From Candidatus Limosilactobacillus intestinipullorum (GTDB taxonomy: Bacteria > Bacillota > Bacilli > Lactobacillales > Lactobacillaceae): a DNA stretch of 57,749 nt. Both the position numbers and the translations under genes were made by a program. The notes below the pieces were generated by a model. It was not told the DNA's origin. It saw nothing but the letters and a program-made list of their open reading frames with translations, and did no database searches. Where the stretch lies: NCBI GenBank assembly GCA_019117185.1, contig DXAF01000057.1, positions 1-57,749 on the forward strand. Direction: 5' to 3'. Below are positions 1-7,232 of this stretch, piece after piece. Positions within the stretch are counted from its first letter, which is position 1, and each line of letters starts with the position of its first letter.

Positions 1-103
1 ACCAATCGAGATCTTCCTGCTTAATTTACGTCATTAAATTCGTTCAAGTTATTTCTTGCAATCTGCCATATCGTATATATTATTTATATACTTTGTATTT
101 ATT

Positions 104-295
104 TTACAAACGGCGATTCAAATTAAAACCAGGTGTTGAACTACTGGCTTTTTCTTTTGCTTGAGCTGTTACCAAAGTCTTCTTAGTATTTTCTGTTGGC
201 TCATCCGGTTCAGCCAGGGCTTCAAATGGGATCCACTTTTGAATAATTAATTGACGAGCTGTTAAATTAAAATAGCCATTAATAATTAAGCCCAT
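104..295 (-). CDS. Hypothetical protein, 63 aa
   Basis: This is a short open frame with no recognised family. An AAGGA-like ribosome site lies 8 bases before the ATG. The N-terminal half is hydrophobic and aromatic (IINGYFNLTARQL), followed by KWIPFEALAEP and then a charged, Thr/Ser-rich tail ending NRRL. No signal peptide or clear membrane helix is visible. KWIPF weakly recalls the KWxPF of YolD-like proteins, but the rest does not fit. It lies just downstream of the terminator of a small minus-strand RNA. The bases between it and the window edge are AT-rich and show nothing else. It may be a small accessory protein or a spurious frame. Confidence 0.4.
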   Translation of the reverse strand: MGLIINGYFNLTARQLIIQKWIPFEALAEPDEPTENTKKTLVTAQAKEKASSSTPGFNLNRRL

Positions 296-324
296 GACGT
301 GTTTCCTTGCTCATTTTCAAAAAA

Positions 325-412
325 AATGGACGCTTATTAAGCGCCCGCAACCGGTTCGGTAATAGAGGAGCTACCTCAATACCATTTTGCACACCGGCCC
401 TTTCATTATCGT
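325..412 (-). ncRNA. Candidate small RNA, minus-strand partner of a divergent pair
   Basis: An extended -10 promoter (TGATATAAT at 419-427 read on the minus strand) puts the start near 412. A good intrinsic terminator ends the RNA: stem 328-346, 8 bp with a 3-base loop, followed by eight T. The roughly 87-nt RNA would fold with CCGGT/ACCGG closing GAGG/CCTC. Its first 15 bases are complementary to 523-537 of the divergent plus-strand RNA at 14 of 15 positions, because a direct repeat is transcribed in opposite directions. This is the pattern of an antisense regulator acting in trans. No Rfam family was recognised; the function is inferred. Confidence 0.5.
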
Positions 413-418
413 ACCTGT

Positions 419-447
419 ATTATATCATATTCTAAGTATGATACAAT
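419..447. promoter_or_regulatory. Back-to-back extended -10 promoters in an inverted repeat
   Basis: An imperfect palindrome carries TGATACAAT on the plus strand and TGATATAAT on the minus strand. Each is an extended -10 element (TGnTAnAAT), and the arms match at 11 of 12 positions around a 7-base centre. No good -35 is present for either. The arrangement would fire two divergent small RNAs from one short site, so the two outputs are probably coupled. Confidence 0.5.
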
Positions 448-453
448 AATTAC

Positions 454-620
454 TGCACATCGGGTGGGTAGCTCCCACTTAAACCATGTGCAATGGGAGG
501 TGACTCCTGTGGGACATTAGTTCCTTTTCATTATCGTTGTGCCTAATAAGCACATAAACAATTAATTCATAAACTATTCAAGTAGTAGTTTCAGCGCCTA
601 TCTTCGGATGGGCGCTTTTT
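454..620 (+). ncRNA. Candidate structured RNA, plus-strand partner, possibly a decayed type I toxin mRNA
   Basis: The transcript would run from the extended -10 at 440-447 to the UUCG-loop terminator at 593-620. It can form TGCACAT/ATGTGCA around GTGGG/CCCAC near the 5-prime end, and GTGC/GCAC at 537-551. A GGGAGG site (495-500) inside a GGAG/CTCC hairpin stands 8 bases before a GTG at 509, but that frame stops after MGH. Beyond the stop the frame reads FLFIIVVPNKHINN, a hydrophobic stretch recalling Fst-type peptides. I see no intact toxin. It could also be a purely regulatory RNA. The SRP RNA signature is absent. Confidence 0.45.
593..620 (+). terminator. Intrinsic terminator of the plus-strand small RNA
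   Basis: The stem AGCGCCTATC pairs with GATGGGCGCT through one G-T wobble, with a UUCG tetraloop closed by C-G, followed by five T. The T run exists only on the plus side, so it ends plus-strand transcription. Confidence 0.75.
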
Positions 621-683
621 CGGGCAAAAAATCTCCTAACTGAATTTCTGGTAATCGGTATAGGGGACTTGACAAAGAGCCAT

Positions 684-713
684 AAAAAAGGACCCCTGCC
701 TAAGCAAGGATCC
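684..713 (-). terminator. Terminator of rplS
   Basis: A 10-bp stem (GGATCCTTGC with GCAGGGGTCC) closed by a TTAG loop is followed by six T on the minus strand, just after the rplS stop codon. Confidence 0.8.
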
Positions 714-729
714 TTTACCATAAATTAGA

Positions 730-1095
730 TTACTTTTCGCTGTCGCGGCGACGTTCAGCGATACGAGTAGCCTTACCAGTACGTGCCCGCAGGTAGTACA
801 GCTTAGCACGACGTACACGACCATGACGCAGAACATCGATCTTAGCAACCCGTGGTGAGTGTACTGGGAAAGTACGTTCAACACCAATACCGTTACTGAT
901 CTTACGAACGGTGTAAGTAGCGCTGATACCAGCACCGTGGCGCTTGATAACAACTCCTTCGAACATCTGGATACGTTCGTGTGAACCTTCCACGATCCGG
1001 GCGTGAACACGAACAGTATCACCGGCACGGAAGTCCGGAATGTCATCACGTAATTGACTAGCAGTAATCTTTTCGATCAACTTATTTTGACGCAT
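730..1095 (-). CDS. rplS: 50S ribosomal protein L19
   Basis: This is a 121-residue protein of usual L19 length, beginning [20 protein letters not shown]. It contains the family signature [13 protein letters not shown] and the Arg-rich segment [14 protein letters not shown]19 sits at the 30S-50S interface. The frame is open further upstream, but the chosen ATG has an AAAGGAAAG ribosome site and matches the conserved N terminus. The gene has its own promoter, structured leader and terminator, so it is monocistronic here although trmD, its usual partner, lies one gene upstream. Very confident. Confidence 0.97.
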   Translation of the reverse strand: MRQNKLIEKITASQLRDDIPDFRAGDTVRVHARIVEGSHERIQMFEGVVIKRHGAGISATYTVRKISNGIGVERTFPVHSPRVAKIDVLRHGRVRRAKLYYLRARTGKATRIAERRRDSEK

Positions 1096-1172
1096 AAAAT
1101 TTCTTTCCTTTCGCCGACATTCATGTCCAGTCTTGGGCAGCGGAATACCGTTATTCACGGCTAAACAGCCAT
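1096..1172 (-). promoter_or_regulatory. rplS leader, candidate L19 autoregulatory structure
   Basis: The roughly 75-nt untranslated leader contains GGC-TGTTTA-GCC, CCGTgaataACGG and GACATGAATGTC hairpins before the ribosome site. Structured L19 leaders that bind the protein are known in Firmicutes. I assign this by position and structure only, without a covariance model. Confidence 0.45.
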
Positions 1173-1177
1173 AAACT

Positions 1178-1206
1178 ACTATACATGCTTTTCCGCTAAT
1201 TTTCAA
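1178..1206 (-). promoter_or_regulatory. Promoter of rplS
   Basis: TTGAAA and TATAGT are separated by exactly 17 bases. The -35 lies immediately beyond the stop codon of the permease gene, so rplS can be transcribed independently of the genes upstream. Confidence 0.7.
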
Positions 1207-1209
1207 GGG

Positions 1210-2643
1210 TTAATCGTTATGTTCATCATTAATGATTGAATGCCGAATCCCATAAGCAAAGTAAATTACCAGACCAATCACAAACCAACCGGCCATCAAG
1301 ATTTTGGCATCCTTATTTAACCCCCAGAAAATTACCGCGGAAAAGATCACCGAGACCGCCGGCAAAACCGGGTACCAGGGCATCTTAAATTGCGCTTCAG
1401 GCAAGTCCTGCCCCTCCCGCGGGCGCAGGGCGTAAATTCCTAGTGAGACAAAGATAAACGCCACGAGGGTCCCCGCCGATACCAGGGTTGCAAGAAAGGT
1501 AAACGGGAAAACCGACCCCAAGATCATGGCCAGGACGGTAATCAACCACAAGGCCCGGTTTGGCACGTGCTTCTTATCCACTACTCCCAATGTCTTTGGT
1601 AGTAAGCCATCCCGGCCAAACGCGTAAATCAGGCGCGATGACGCCAGGAGAATGGCAATCAAGGCCGAAAAGATTCCGACAATTGCCACGACTGAAAGTA
1701 GGTTTGCCGTCAGGTAATGACCAGACTGGCGGAGGGCCCAGGCCGCTGGTTCCGCATTATTAGCATAGCGGGAATACTTGAACATCCCCACCAACACCAG
1801 CGAAACAGCAATGAAAAAGCCGGTCCCCAGCACCAACGTCCCGATCAACCCCCGCGGCATTGTCTTTTGGGGGTCCTTTGTCTCCGCCGTGTTGGCCGCA
1901 ATCGCGTCAAAGCCGACATAGGCAATGAAGATCTGGGCAGTCCCGGCGAGGATCCCTTGCCAGCCCCCAAAGGTCGTTCCGGGCCGGTGGGCTGGAATAA
2001 ACGGGACATAGTTTTGTGATTGGATCGCCGTGGCACCAACCACGATGAACATGATAATCACCAGTAGCTTGACCGCTACAATGGTATTTTCAATCCGGCT
2101 CACCTGGTGAACTCCCCGGGAAATCAAAAGACCCACCACCAGGATGGCAAAGGCCGCCAAGATATCGATATACGACCCCTGGCCCGGGTCAAACCCACCA
2201 GTAAGCGCCGTGGGCAGCTTAATTCCTAGGCTAGCCAAGAAACCTTGCATATATGCGGACCATCCCGACGCCACGAAGGCAACCGAAATAAAGTATTCAG
2301 CCAACAAGGCCCAGCCAGCAATCCAGCCGAAGAACTCGCCAAACAAGACGTTAATCCAGGAAAAGGCGGAACCAGCAAAGGGCAGCACCGAGGACGTCTC
2401 CGCATAGGCCAGGGCTGACAGACCCGCACCAATTGCCGCCACGATGAAGGCCAACGGAACTGCGGGGCCGGTATGCTCGGCCGCCACGATCCCCGGCAAG
2501 GTGAAGATGGCCGTCCCTACGACCATCCCCGTTCCCAGGCCAATTAGGTCAATCGTTCGGAGGCTCGGTGTCAGCTTGGCATCCTTTTGCTGGTAGACAG
2601 CCGGGTCCTGCTTCCAGAGGAGGCGCTTAAATAATTTCTTCAT
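1210..2643 (-). CDS. APC-family amino acid permease
   Basis: The 477-residue integral membrane protein belongs to the amino acid-polyamine-organocation superfamily (cationic/branched amino acid transporter, YfnA-like). About 12 hydrophobic segments are visible. The first carries GLGTGMVVGTAIFTLPG at residues 35-51, the unwound substrate-binding helix of the family. The ATG at 2643 is preferred over an in-frame GTG six bases upstream because AGGAGG then sits 5 bases away. It starts 9 bases after the trmD stop and is probably cotranscribed with it, an unusual insertion between trmD and rplS. The substrate cannot be told from the sequence. Confidence 0.88.
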   Translation of the reverse strand: MKKLFKRLLWKQDPAVYQQKDAKLTPSLRTIDLIGLGTGMVVGTAIFTLPGIVAAEHTGPAVPLAFIVAAIGAGLSALAYAETSSVLPFAGSAFSWINVLFGEFFGWIAGWALLAEYFISVAFVASGWSAYMQGFLASLGIKLPTALTGGFDPGQGSYIDILAAFAILVVGLLISRGVHQVSRIENTIVAVKLLVIIMFIVVGATAIQSQNYVPFIPAHRPGTTFGGWQGILAGTAQIFIAYVGFDAIAANTAETKDPQKTMPRGLIGTLVLGTGFFIAVSLVLVGMFKYSRYANNAEPAAWALRQSGHYLTANLLSVVAIVGIFSALIAILLASSRLIYAFGRDGLLPKTLGVVDKKHVPNRALWLITVLAMILGSVFPFTFLATLVSAGTLVAFIFVSLGIYALRPREGQDLPEAQFKMPWYPVLPAVSVIFSAVIFWGLNKDAKILMAGWFVIGLVIYFAYGIRHSIINDEHND

Positions 2644-2652
2644 TGGCACCTC

Positions 2653-3411
2653 CTAGTCCGGAACGTCCGGGTCTTGCTCTAATTTAAGATCCTGGAGCAT
2701 AATCTCCTGCTCCCGACTGAGCTTGGCGGTTTCTAAAAGGTCAGGACGCCGCTCTAGAGTCCGCCGCAGGGACTCACGCATCCGCCACTCTTTAATCTTC
2801 TGGTGGTTACCGCTGGTCAGCACTTCGGGTACCTTCATTCCCCGAAAGTCTGCTGGACGGGTGTACTGCGGGTACTCTAGCAGGCCGTTGCTAAAGGAGT
2901 CCCCCATTGGGGAAGCCATGTTACCGAGCACCCCAGGGACAAAGCGGACGGTCGCATCAATCATTACCATCGCTGGCAATTCGCCACCGGTTAGTACGTA
3001 GTCACCAAGGGAGGCCTCATCCGTTACCAGGTTGCGGATCCGCTCATCATAGCCCTCATAGTGGCCGCAGATAAAGGTCAGGTGTTCTTCTTGGGCCAGC
3101 TCCTGGGCATAGTCCTGGTCAAACTTACGGCCAGCCGGGTCCATGAGAATCACCCGCCCCTTGGGATATTGCCCAGCCGTCTCCTTTTCGATTGCCGCCA
3201 TGGCATCAAAGATTGGCTGCGCCTGCAAAAGCATTCCGGCACCACCGCCAAAGGGTGCGTCATCGACGTGGTTGTGCTTATCAGTCGTGTAGTCACGAAA
3301 GTCGGTTACGTGGACGTCGAGGAAGCCGTTATCCTGGGCCTTGCCGACGATTGATTCCCCCAGGGTTGCTTGAAACATGTCTGGGAAAAGGCTCAAAACA
3401 TCAATTCGCAT
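2653..3411 (-). CDS. trmD: tRNA (guanine-37-N1)-methyltransferase
   Basis: TrmD methylates G37 of tRNAs that read CNN codons using S-adenosylmethionine, which prevents +1 frameshifting. The 252-residue protein has [11 protein letters not shown] near residue 50 and the trefoil-knot cofactor site [13 protein letters not shown] to [10 protein letters not shown] at about 113-146. Its start codon overlaps the rimM stop by one base, so the two are translationally coupled. Length and motifs are typical. Confidence 0.97.
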   Translation of the reverse strand: MRIDVLSLFPDMFQATLGESIVGKAQDNGFLDVHVTDFRDYTTDKHNHVDDAPFGGGAGMLLQAQPIFDAMAAIEKETAGQYPKGRVILMDPAGRKFDQDYAQELAQEEHLTFICGHYEGYDERIRNLVTDEASLGDYVLTGGELPAMVMIDATVRFVPGVLGNMASPMGDSFSNGLLEYPQYTRPADFRGMKVPEVLTSGNHQKIKEWRMRESLRRTLERRPDLLETAKLSREQEIMLQDLKLEQDPDVPD

Positions 3412-3917
3412 TATTCTAACCCCTCCATTAGTTCGACTAGGACCTGACCATTATCAAGGTCGACCTGCTTAACAACATCGTCAATTACCGGTAGCAAAAG
3501 GTCCTGCTTACCTGGTCGCTGTACCACCCAAACATCATTGGCACCGGGCGAAAGGATCTCCTTAATCGTTCCTAGTTCTTGACCATCCGCGGTCTTAACC
3601 GTTAAGCCAATGATCTGGTGGTAATAATACTGACCATCCTCGAGGGGCTGCTGGTCGTCGCCGCTAACCTGGAGTTCGTGGTCACGGAACCGTTCCACGT
3701 CATTGATGTTGTCATAGCCAACGAACTTAACCAGGACAAAGCCCTTGTGCTGCCGGGCCTTTTCAACGGTGAGTTCTAACGGCTCCCCCGTAGTTTGCAG
3801 GTACAGCTTTTGCTGGGGGGCAAACCGTTGGTCAATGAAGTCGGTCGTTGGAATTACCCGGACCTCACCACGAATGCCATGGGTATTAACAATCTTACCA
3901 ACGTTATATAGTTTCAT
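3411..3917 (-). CDS. rimM: Ribosome maturation factor RimM
   Basis: RimM helps assemble the 30S head and binds S19. The 168-residue protein shows the N-terminal RimM barrel ([18 protein letters not shown]) and a C-terminal PRC-barrel ([17 protein letters not shown], then LLPVIDDVV). It overlaps trmD by one base and lies downstream of khpA across a hairpin at 3944-3972. Start codon and length agree with the family. Confidence 0.96.
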   Translation of the reverse strand: MKLYNVGKIVNTHGIRGEVRVIPTTDFIDQRFAPQQKLYLQTTGEPLELTVEKARQHKGFVLVKFVGYDNINDVERFRDHELQVSGDDQQPLEDGQYYYHQIIGLTVKTADGQELGTIKEILSPGANDVWVVQRPGKQDLLLPVIDDVVKQVDLDNGQVLVELMEGLE

Positions 3918-3943
3918 AAATTTCCTCCTAAAACGAGAAAAAC

Positions 3944-3972
3944 CCCCACCAGAAAGTGTGGGAGTTTTTTAT
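3944..3972. terminator. Hairpin between khpA and rimM, possible attenuator
   Basis: CCCCCAC and GTGTGGGAG pair around a CAGAAA loop, with T-rich flanks on both strands (TTTTTC on minus, TTTTTT on plus). It sits inside what is normally one operon and could reduce rimM-trmD expression relative to rpsP-khpA. Confidence 0.5.
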
Positions 3973-4233
3973 TTAGTGACGATGATCATTAATCAGTAAC
4001 CGGACTTTTTTAGAGTTGGAACGCCGAGAACGCGCACCTTCAACAATGGTCCGCAAGGCCGCAGCAACATGTCCCTGCCGGCCGATCAACCGACCAACAT
4101 CATCCTTACGCACATCAACAATGTACTGGTGGTACTTACCACTGTCATCTTGGGTAATCGTCAAGGCCTCGGGATGCTTTAAAAGTGGGGTAACTAAACT
4201 ACGAATCAGCGTCTCTATATTTGTCTCAGTCAT
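3973..4233 (-). CDS. khpA: KH-domain RNA-binding protein KhpA
   Basis: The 86-residue single-KH protein carries the GxxG loop as LIGRQGHVAAAL around residues 49-60 and a basic end (SRRSNSKKVRLLINDHRH). In related Gram-positives KhpA pairs with KhpB (EloR) to bind RNA and influence cell elongation and division. It lies 12 bases after rpsP, its standard neighbour. The partner gene is not in this window. Confidence 0.93.
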   Translation of the reverse strand: MTETNIETLIRSLVTPLLKHPEALTITQDDSGKYHQYIVDVRKDDVGRLIGRQGHVAAALRTIVEGARSRRSNSKKVRLLINDHRH

Positions 4234-4245
4234 GATAACTCATCA

Positions 4246-4521
4246 CTACTTCTTTGCGTACTTAGCTTCGTGGTACTTCTTCATAACGCCAGCCTTTTGA
4301 AGCATGTTACGAACAGTGTCGGATGGTTGGGCACCCTTTTGCAGCCAATCCATAACAGCATCTTCATCAAACTTGACTTCCTTAGGAGTAGTCAATGGGT
4401 TGTAAGTACCTAAAGCAGTAATGAAACGACCATCACGTGGTGAACGTGAGTCAGCTACGACGATCCGGTAGAAAGGACGCTTCTTAGAACCCATACGCTT
4501 TAAACGAATTTTAACAGACAT
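4246..4521 (-). CDS. rpsP: 30S ribosomal protein S16
   Basis: The 91-residue protein starts [20 protein letters not shown], the invariant S16 N terminus. It includes [13 protein letters not shown] and GTYNPL. S16 is needed for 30S body assembly. The frame is open for 17 codons further upstream, but GGGAGG with 7 bases to this ATG and the conserved N terminus fix the start. It is the first gene of the rpsP-khpA-rimM-trmD-permease run. Confidence 0.97.
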   Translation of the reverse strand: MSVKIRLKRMGSKKRPFYRIVVADSRSPRDGRFITALGTYNPLTTPKEVKFDEDAVMDWLQKGAQPSDTVRNMLQKAGVMKKYHEAKYAKK

Positions 4522-4555
4522 TTTTGCACCTCCCTGAATTCTTTTAACAGGTAAT

Positions 4556-4584
4556 AATATACCAGTCTTCAAGACGAATGTAAA
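4556..4584 (-). promoter_or_regulatory. Promoter of the rpsP operon
   Basis: TTTACA and TATATT are spaced by 17 bases, and a TG at the extended -10 position strengthens it. It lies about 35 bases before the rpsP start codon. Confidence 0.7.
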
Positions 4585-4603
4585 GTAGTTTTTCTTGACA
4601 GCT

Positions 4604-5159
4604 TTAATTATTTTTCCGGCGCCGGGGAATCAGACCTAGTGAGCCCAGTAATGCCAGCAAACCAAGGGCCACAAATCCCCGCTGTGGCGCATTCGCCGTT
4701 TGCGGTAGCTTAGTTGATTGCGTAGCGGTCGGTTGTGTTGGGCTTGTTGGCTTGGTCGGGGTCGTTGGATCTGTTTGGTTCGTCGGCTGTGTTGGACTTG
4801 TTGGCTGCGTTGGCAATTTGTAAACATAAGTTACATCCACATTGCTACCATTAATTTTACCGGTTTCAGAGTCTCCAGACTGGATCTCCTTAAACTCATA
4901 AGTCTGACCGTTATAAGAGAAGGTGTCTGGCTTGTGATCTCTTGTATCGTAGCGAGAGCCATCAGCATAATCAGAACCCACGGTAAATGGATCCTTGATC
5001 ACGTGGCCTTGCTCATCAACATAGTGAACCGTCACTGTGTACTTCTTTGGCGTCGGCTGCGCTTTCTTGTATACCACATATTCAACAAAATCATCGTGTG
5101 GGAAGTAGAAAGAATGTTCCTGCCCGTATTCATCAATTGGCTCCCCTTCAAGGCTAATT
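4604..5159 (-). pseudogene. C-terminal remnant of an LPXTG-anchored MucBP surface protein
   Basis: The open frame begins after a stop at 5160 with no start codon or signal peptide: ISLEGEPIDEYGQEHSFYF. It contains a mucin-binding-like module (KKYTVTVHYVDEQGHVIKD ... VDVTYVYK), a Pro/Thr spacer built from PTQPT/PTKPTSPTQ units, then LPQTA, a hydrophobic helix ([16 protein letters not shown]) and RRRK, a complete sortase signal. The protein it came from would be wall-anchored and bind mucus; this piece cannot be exported. Its broken end lies about 40 bases from a dispersed palindromic repeat, which suggests recombination at that site. An internal GTG at 5077 could start a 157-aa peptide, but it has no secretion signal. 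Confidence 0.75.
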
Positions 5160-5201
5160 TATCCGCAAAGTGAAAATCCGAGGGAGACAGAACTAGCTTG
5201 C

Positions 5202-5430
5202 TAGTTCGTTTTTCGAAGCAAAGCCAGCCTGTAGGCCCCCTCGTCAACGCGCAGCTAGCCTTTAGGAAGCACGAAGAGGCCTTTAGCGTTCGGAGCATAT
5301 CAGAATCCGAACATTAAAGGCCCTTCGTGTACTGCACTGCAGCATTTTCAACTATATCAGGGACTTATGTCACAGCCCCTCGGATCTTCTTATCCCGAGC
5401 TAGAAAAGCAAAGTTATTTCCCAGCCGCAC
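5202..5430. repeat. Dispersed palindromic repeat, copy 1
   Basis: This shares long blocks with 13153-13367: TTCGTTTTTCGAAG, TAGCCTTTAGGAAGCACGAA, AAGGCCCTTCGTGTACTGC, GGGACTTATGTCACA and TTCCCAGCCGCA. A long hairpin forms the core at 5270-5329 (CACGAAGAGGCCTTTAG with CTTAAAGGCCCTTCGTG-type pairing), with an 11-base insertion at the loop relative to copy 2. It follows the 3-prime end of ffh on the minus strand and abuts the truncated LPXTG gene. No coding capacity is seen. It may be a small mobile palindrome, a processed RNA or a composite terminator. Confidence 0.7.
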
Positions 5431-5435
5431 CTTTC

Positions 5436-6881
5436 CTATTTCTTCTTGCGGAGCTTGCGCAGCTTCTTAATCCGCTTGGCCTTGTCCTTTTTCATCTTCC
5501 GGACCATCCGGTTCATCGCCATCTGCCCCATCTTACCACCAGGCATTTGGCCGCCGAAGAGGTTCTGCATACCACTCATGTTACCATTCGTGACCTGCTT
5601 CATCATCTTCCGCATCTGGTTAAACTGTTTGATCATCCGGTTAACCTCAACGATTGGTCGGCCGGACCCGGCTGCCAACCGACGCCGCCGACTTGGGTTC
5701 ATCAAGTCGGGGTTCTCCCGTTCGGCCGGCGTCATCGACAAGACAATCGCTTTAATGTGGGCAAACTGCTTCGGGTCGATGTTAATGTTTTTCAGCGCTG
5801 GATTATTGGCCATTCCCGGCATCATCTTAATGATGTTTTCCAGGGGCCCCATCTTGGTAACCTGGTCCATCTGGGCGAGGAAATCGTTGTAGTCAAACGT
5901 GTTTTCCCGCATCTTGTCCATGGTTTCTTGGGCCTGTTCTTCATCGAAGTTCTTCTGGGCCTTTTCGATCAGGGTCATCATGTCCCCCATGCCCAGGATC
6001 CGTGAAGCCATCCGGTCTGGGTGGAAGACATCCAAGTCGGACATCTTCTCCCCTTCACCGACGAACTTGATCGGCTTACCGGTAACCGCCCGGATTGACA
6101 TCGCGGCACCACCACGGGCATCACCATCCAGCTTGGTCAAAACAACCCCGGTAACGTCAAGCTTGTCGTCGAAACCTTGCGCCGTATTAACGGCGTTTTG
6201 CCCGGTCATTGAGTCAATTACCAGCAAGATTTCGTCCGGGTTAACCAATTCCTTGATGTTCGCCAACTCATCCATTAGCTGTTCATCAATTTGGAGGCGA
6301 CCAGCAGTATCAATGATCACGTAGTCATTGTGGTTTTGCTTAGCGACTTCCATCCCCTGGCGGACAATCTCCACTGGGTCAACATCGGTCCCCTTTTCAA
6401 AGACCGGGACGTCAATTTGGGCAGCCACCTGTTGCAGCTGGGTAATCGCCGCCGGCCGGTAAACGTCGGCCGCGATAAATAGTGGCCGGGCGTGGTCCTC
6501 ATTCTTCAACCGGAGGGCGAGCTTCCCGGCGGTGGTCGTCTTACCAGCACCCTGGAGCCCGACCATCATGATTACGGTCGGGATGTGCTTAGCCTTGTTG
6601 AGGGGCACCGCTTCTTCCCCCATCAGCTTCGTTAACTCGTCATTAACGATTTTAACGATTTGCTGGGCAGGGTTTAACCCCTTTAGTACGTCGGCCCCGG
6701 CCGCTTTTTCCCGGACCGTCTTAACGAAGTCCTTAACGACCTTGAAATTAACGTCGGCTTCCAGCAGGGCCAAGCGGATTTCCCGCATCGTCTCCCGCAG
6801 GTCGGCTTCAGTCACCTTGGGCTTACGCCGGAGCTTTTCCATCGCCTTTTGCAGGCGCTCAGTTAATCCTTCAAATGCCAT
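5436..6881 (-). CDS. ffh: Signal recognition particle GTPase Ffh (SRP54)
   Basis: Ffh binds SRP RNA and signal sequences on ribosomes and delivers nascent membrane proteins to FtsY. The 481-residue protein has the N domain (1-95), the G domain with GLQGAGKTTT at 108-117, DTAGR and TKLDGDARGG, and a methionine-rich M domain from about 300 that carries the RNA-binding signature RRRRLAAGSGR. The tail is a run of Lys/Arg. It follows ylxM without a gap, and GAGGAAG lies at the ylxM end. Confidence 0.98.
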   Translation of the reverse strand: MAFEGLTERLQKAMEKLRRKPKVTEADLRETMREIRLALLEADVNFKVVKDFVKTVREKAAGADVLKGLNPAQQIVKIVNDELTKLMGEEAVPLNKAKHIPTVIMMVGLQGAGKTTTAGKLALRLKNEDHARPLFIAADVYRPAAITQLQQVAAQIDVPVFEKGTDVDPVEIVRQGMEVAKQNHNDYVIIDTAGRLQIDEQLMDELANIKELVNPDEILLVIDSMTGQNAVNTAQGFDDKLDVTGVVLTKLDGDARGGAAMSIRAVTGKPIKFVGEGEKMSDLDVFHPDRMASRILGMGDMMTLIEKAQKNFDEEQAQETMDKMRENTFDYNDFLAQMDQVTKMGPLENIIKMMPGMANNPALKNINIDPKQFAHIKAIVLSMTPAERENPDLMNPSRRRRLAAGSGRPIVEVNRMIKQFNQMRKMMKQVTNGNMSGMQNLFGGQMPGGKMGQMAMNRMVRKMKKDKAKRIKKLRKLRKKK

Positions 6882-7223
6882 TTATTCTTCCTCCAGACTC
6901 TCCAAATGACTAACGAGGTCATTCAGCTTTGCATCCGCTGGGTAGTGGCTACGCACGTATTGCTGGATCTCGTCGGCCTGCCGGTTGCGGGCCTGAAATT
7001 CAGCATAGAGGTGCAGCTTTTCTTCATAATCTTCCAGGATGCTTTCCGTTCGTTTGATGTTGTCATAGACCGCCTGGCGACTAACGTGAAAATTCTCCGC
7101 AATCTCGCCTAGGGAATAATCCTCACCATAGTAGAGCTCCAGGTAGTCATTTTGCTTCTTGGTTAATAGTGGTTGGTAAAACTCGAAGAGGGAGTTAATC
7201 CGGTAGTTCTTTTCAATTTCCAT
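6882..7223 (-). CDS. ylxM: YlxM-like HTH protein, SRP operon
   Basis: The 113-residue YlxM/p13-type protein has a sigma-70 region 4-like helix-turn-helix ([20 protein letters not shown]) followed by a coiled C-terminal half. In streptococci YlxM binds the SRP and modulates Ffh. The ATG at 7223 is preferred to the TTG six bases earlier because the ribosome site spacing fits. The position between ftsY and ffh is the standard Firmicutes arrangement. Confidence 0.9.
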   Translation of the reverse strand: MEIEKNYRINSLFEFYQPLLTKKQNDYLELYYGEDYSLGEIAENFHVSRQAVYDNIKRTESILEDYEEKLHLYAEFQARNRQADEIQQYVRSHYPADAKLNDLVSHLESLEEE

Positions 7224-7232
7224 TGGCAACCC

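Noticed and set aside
454-620. SRP (4.5S) RNA or 6S RNA
   Set aside because: The SRP domain IV signature is absent, and no long 6S-type duplex with a central bubble can be drawn with confidence.
1096-1206. Upstream extension of rplS in the same frame
   Set aside because: It covers the promoter and leader; the conserved L19 N terminus begins at the downstream ATG.
4718-5173. Plus-strand frame across the LPXTG remnant
   Set aside because: It is antisense to the Pro/Thr spacer, whose repetitive codons keep several frames open.
5367-6005. Long plus-strand open frame opposite ffh
   Set aside because: It is the antisense shadow of a complete ffh gene, without a ribosome site or a recognisable product.
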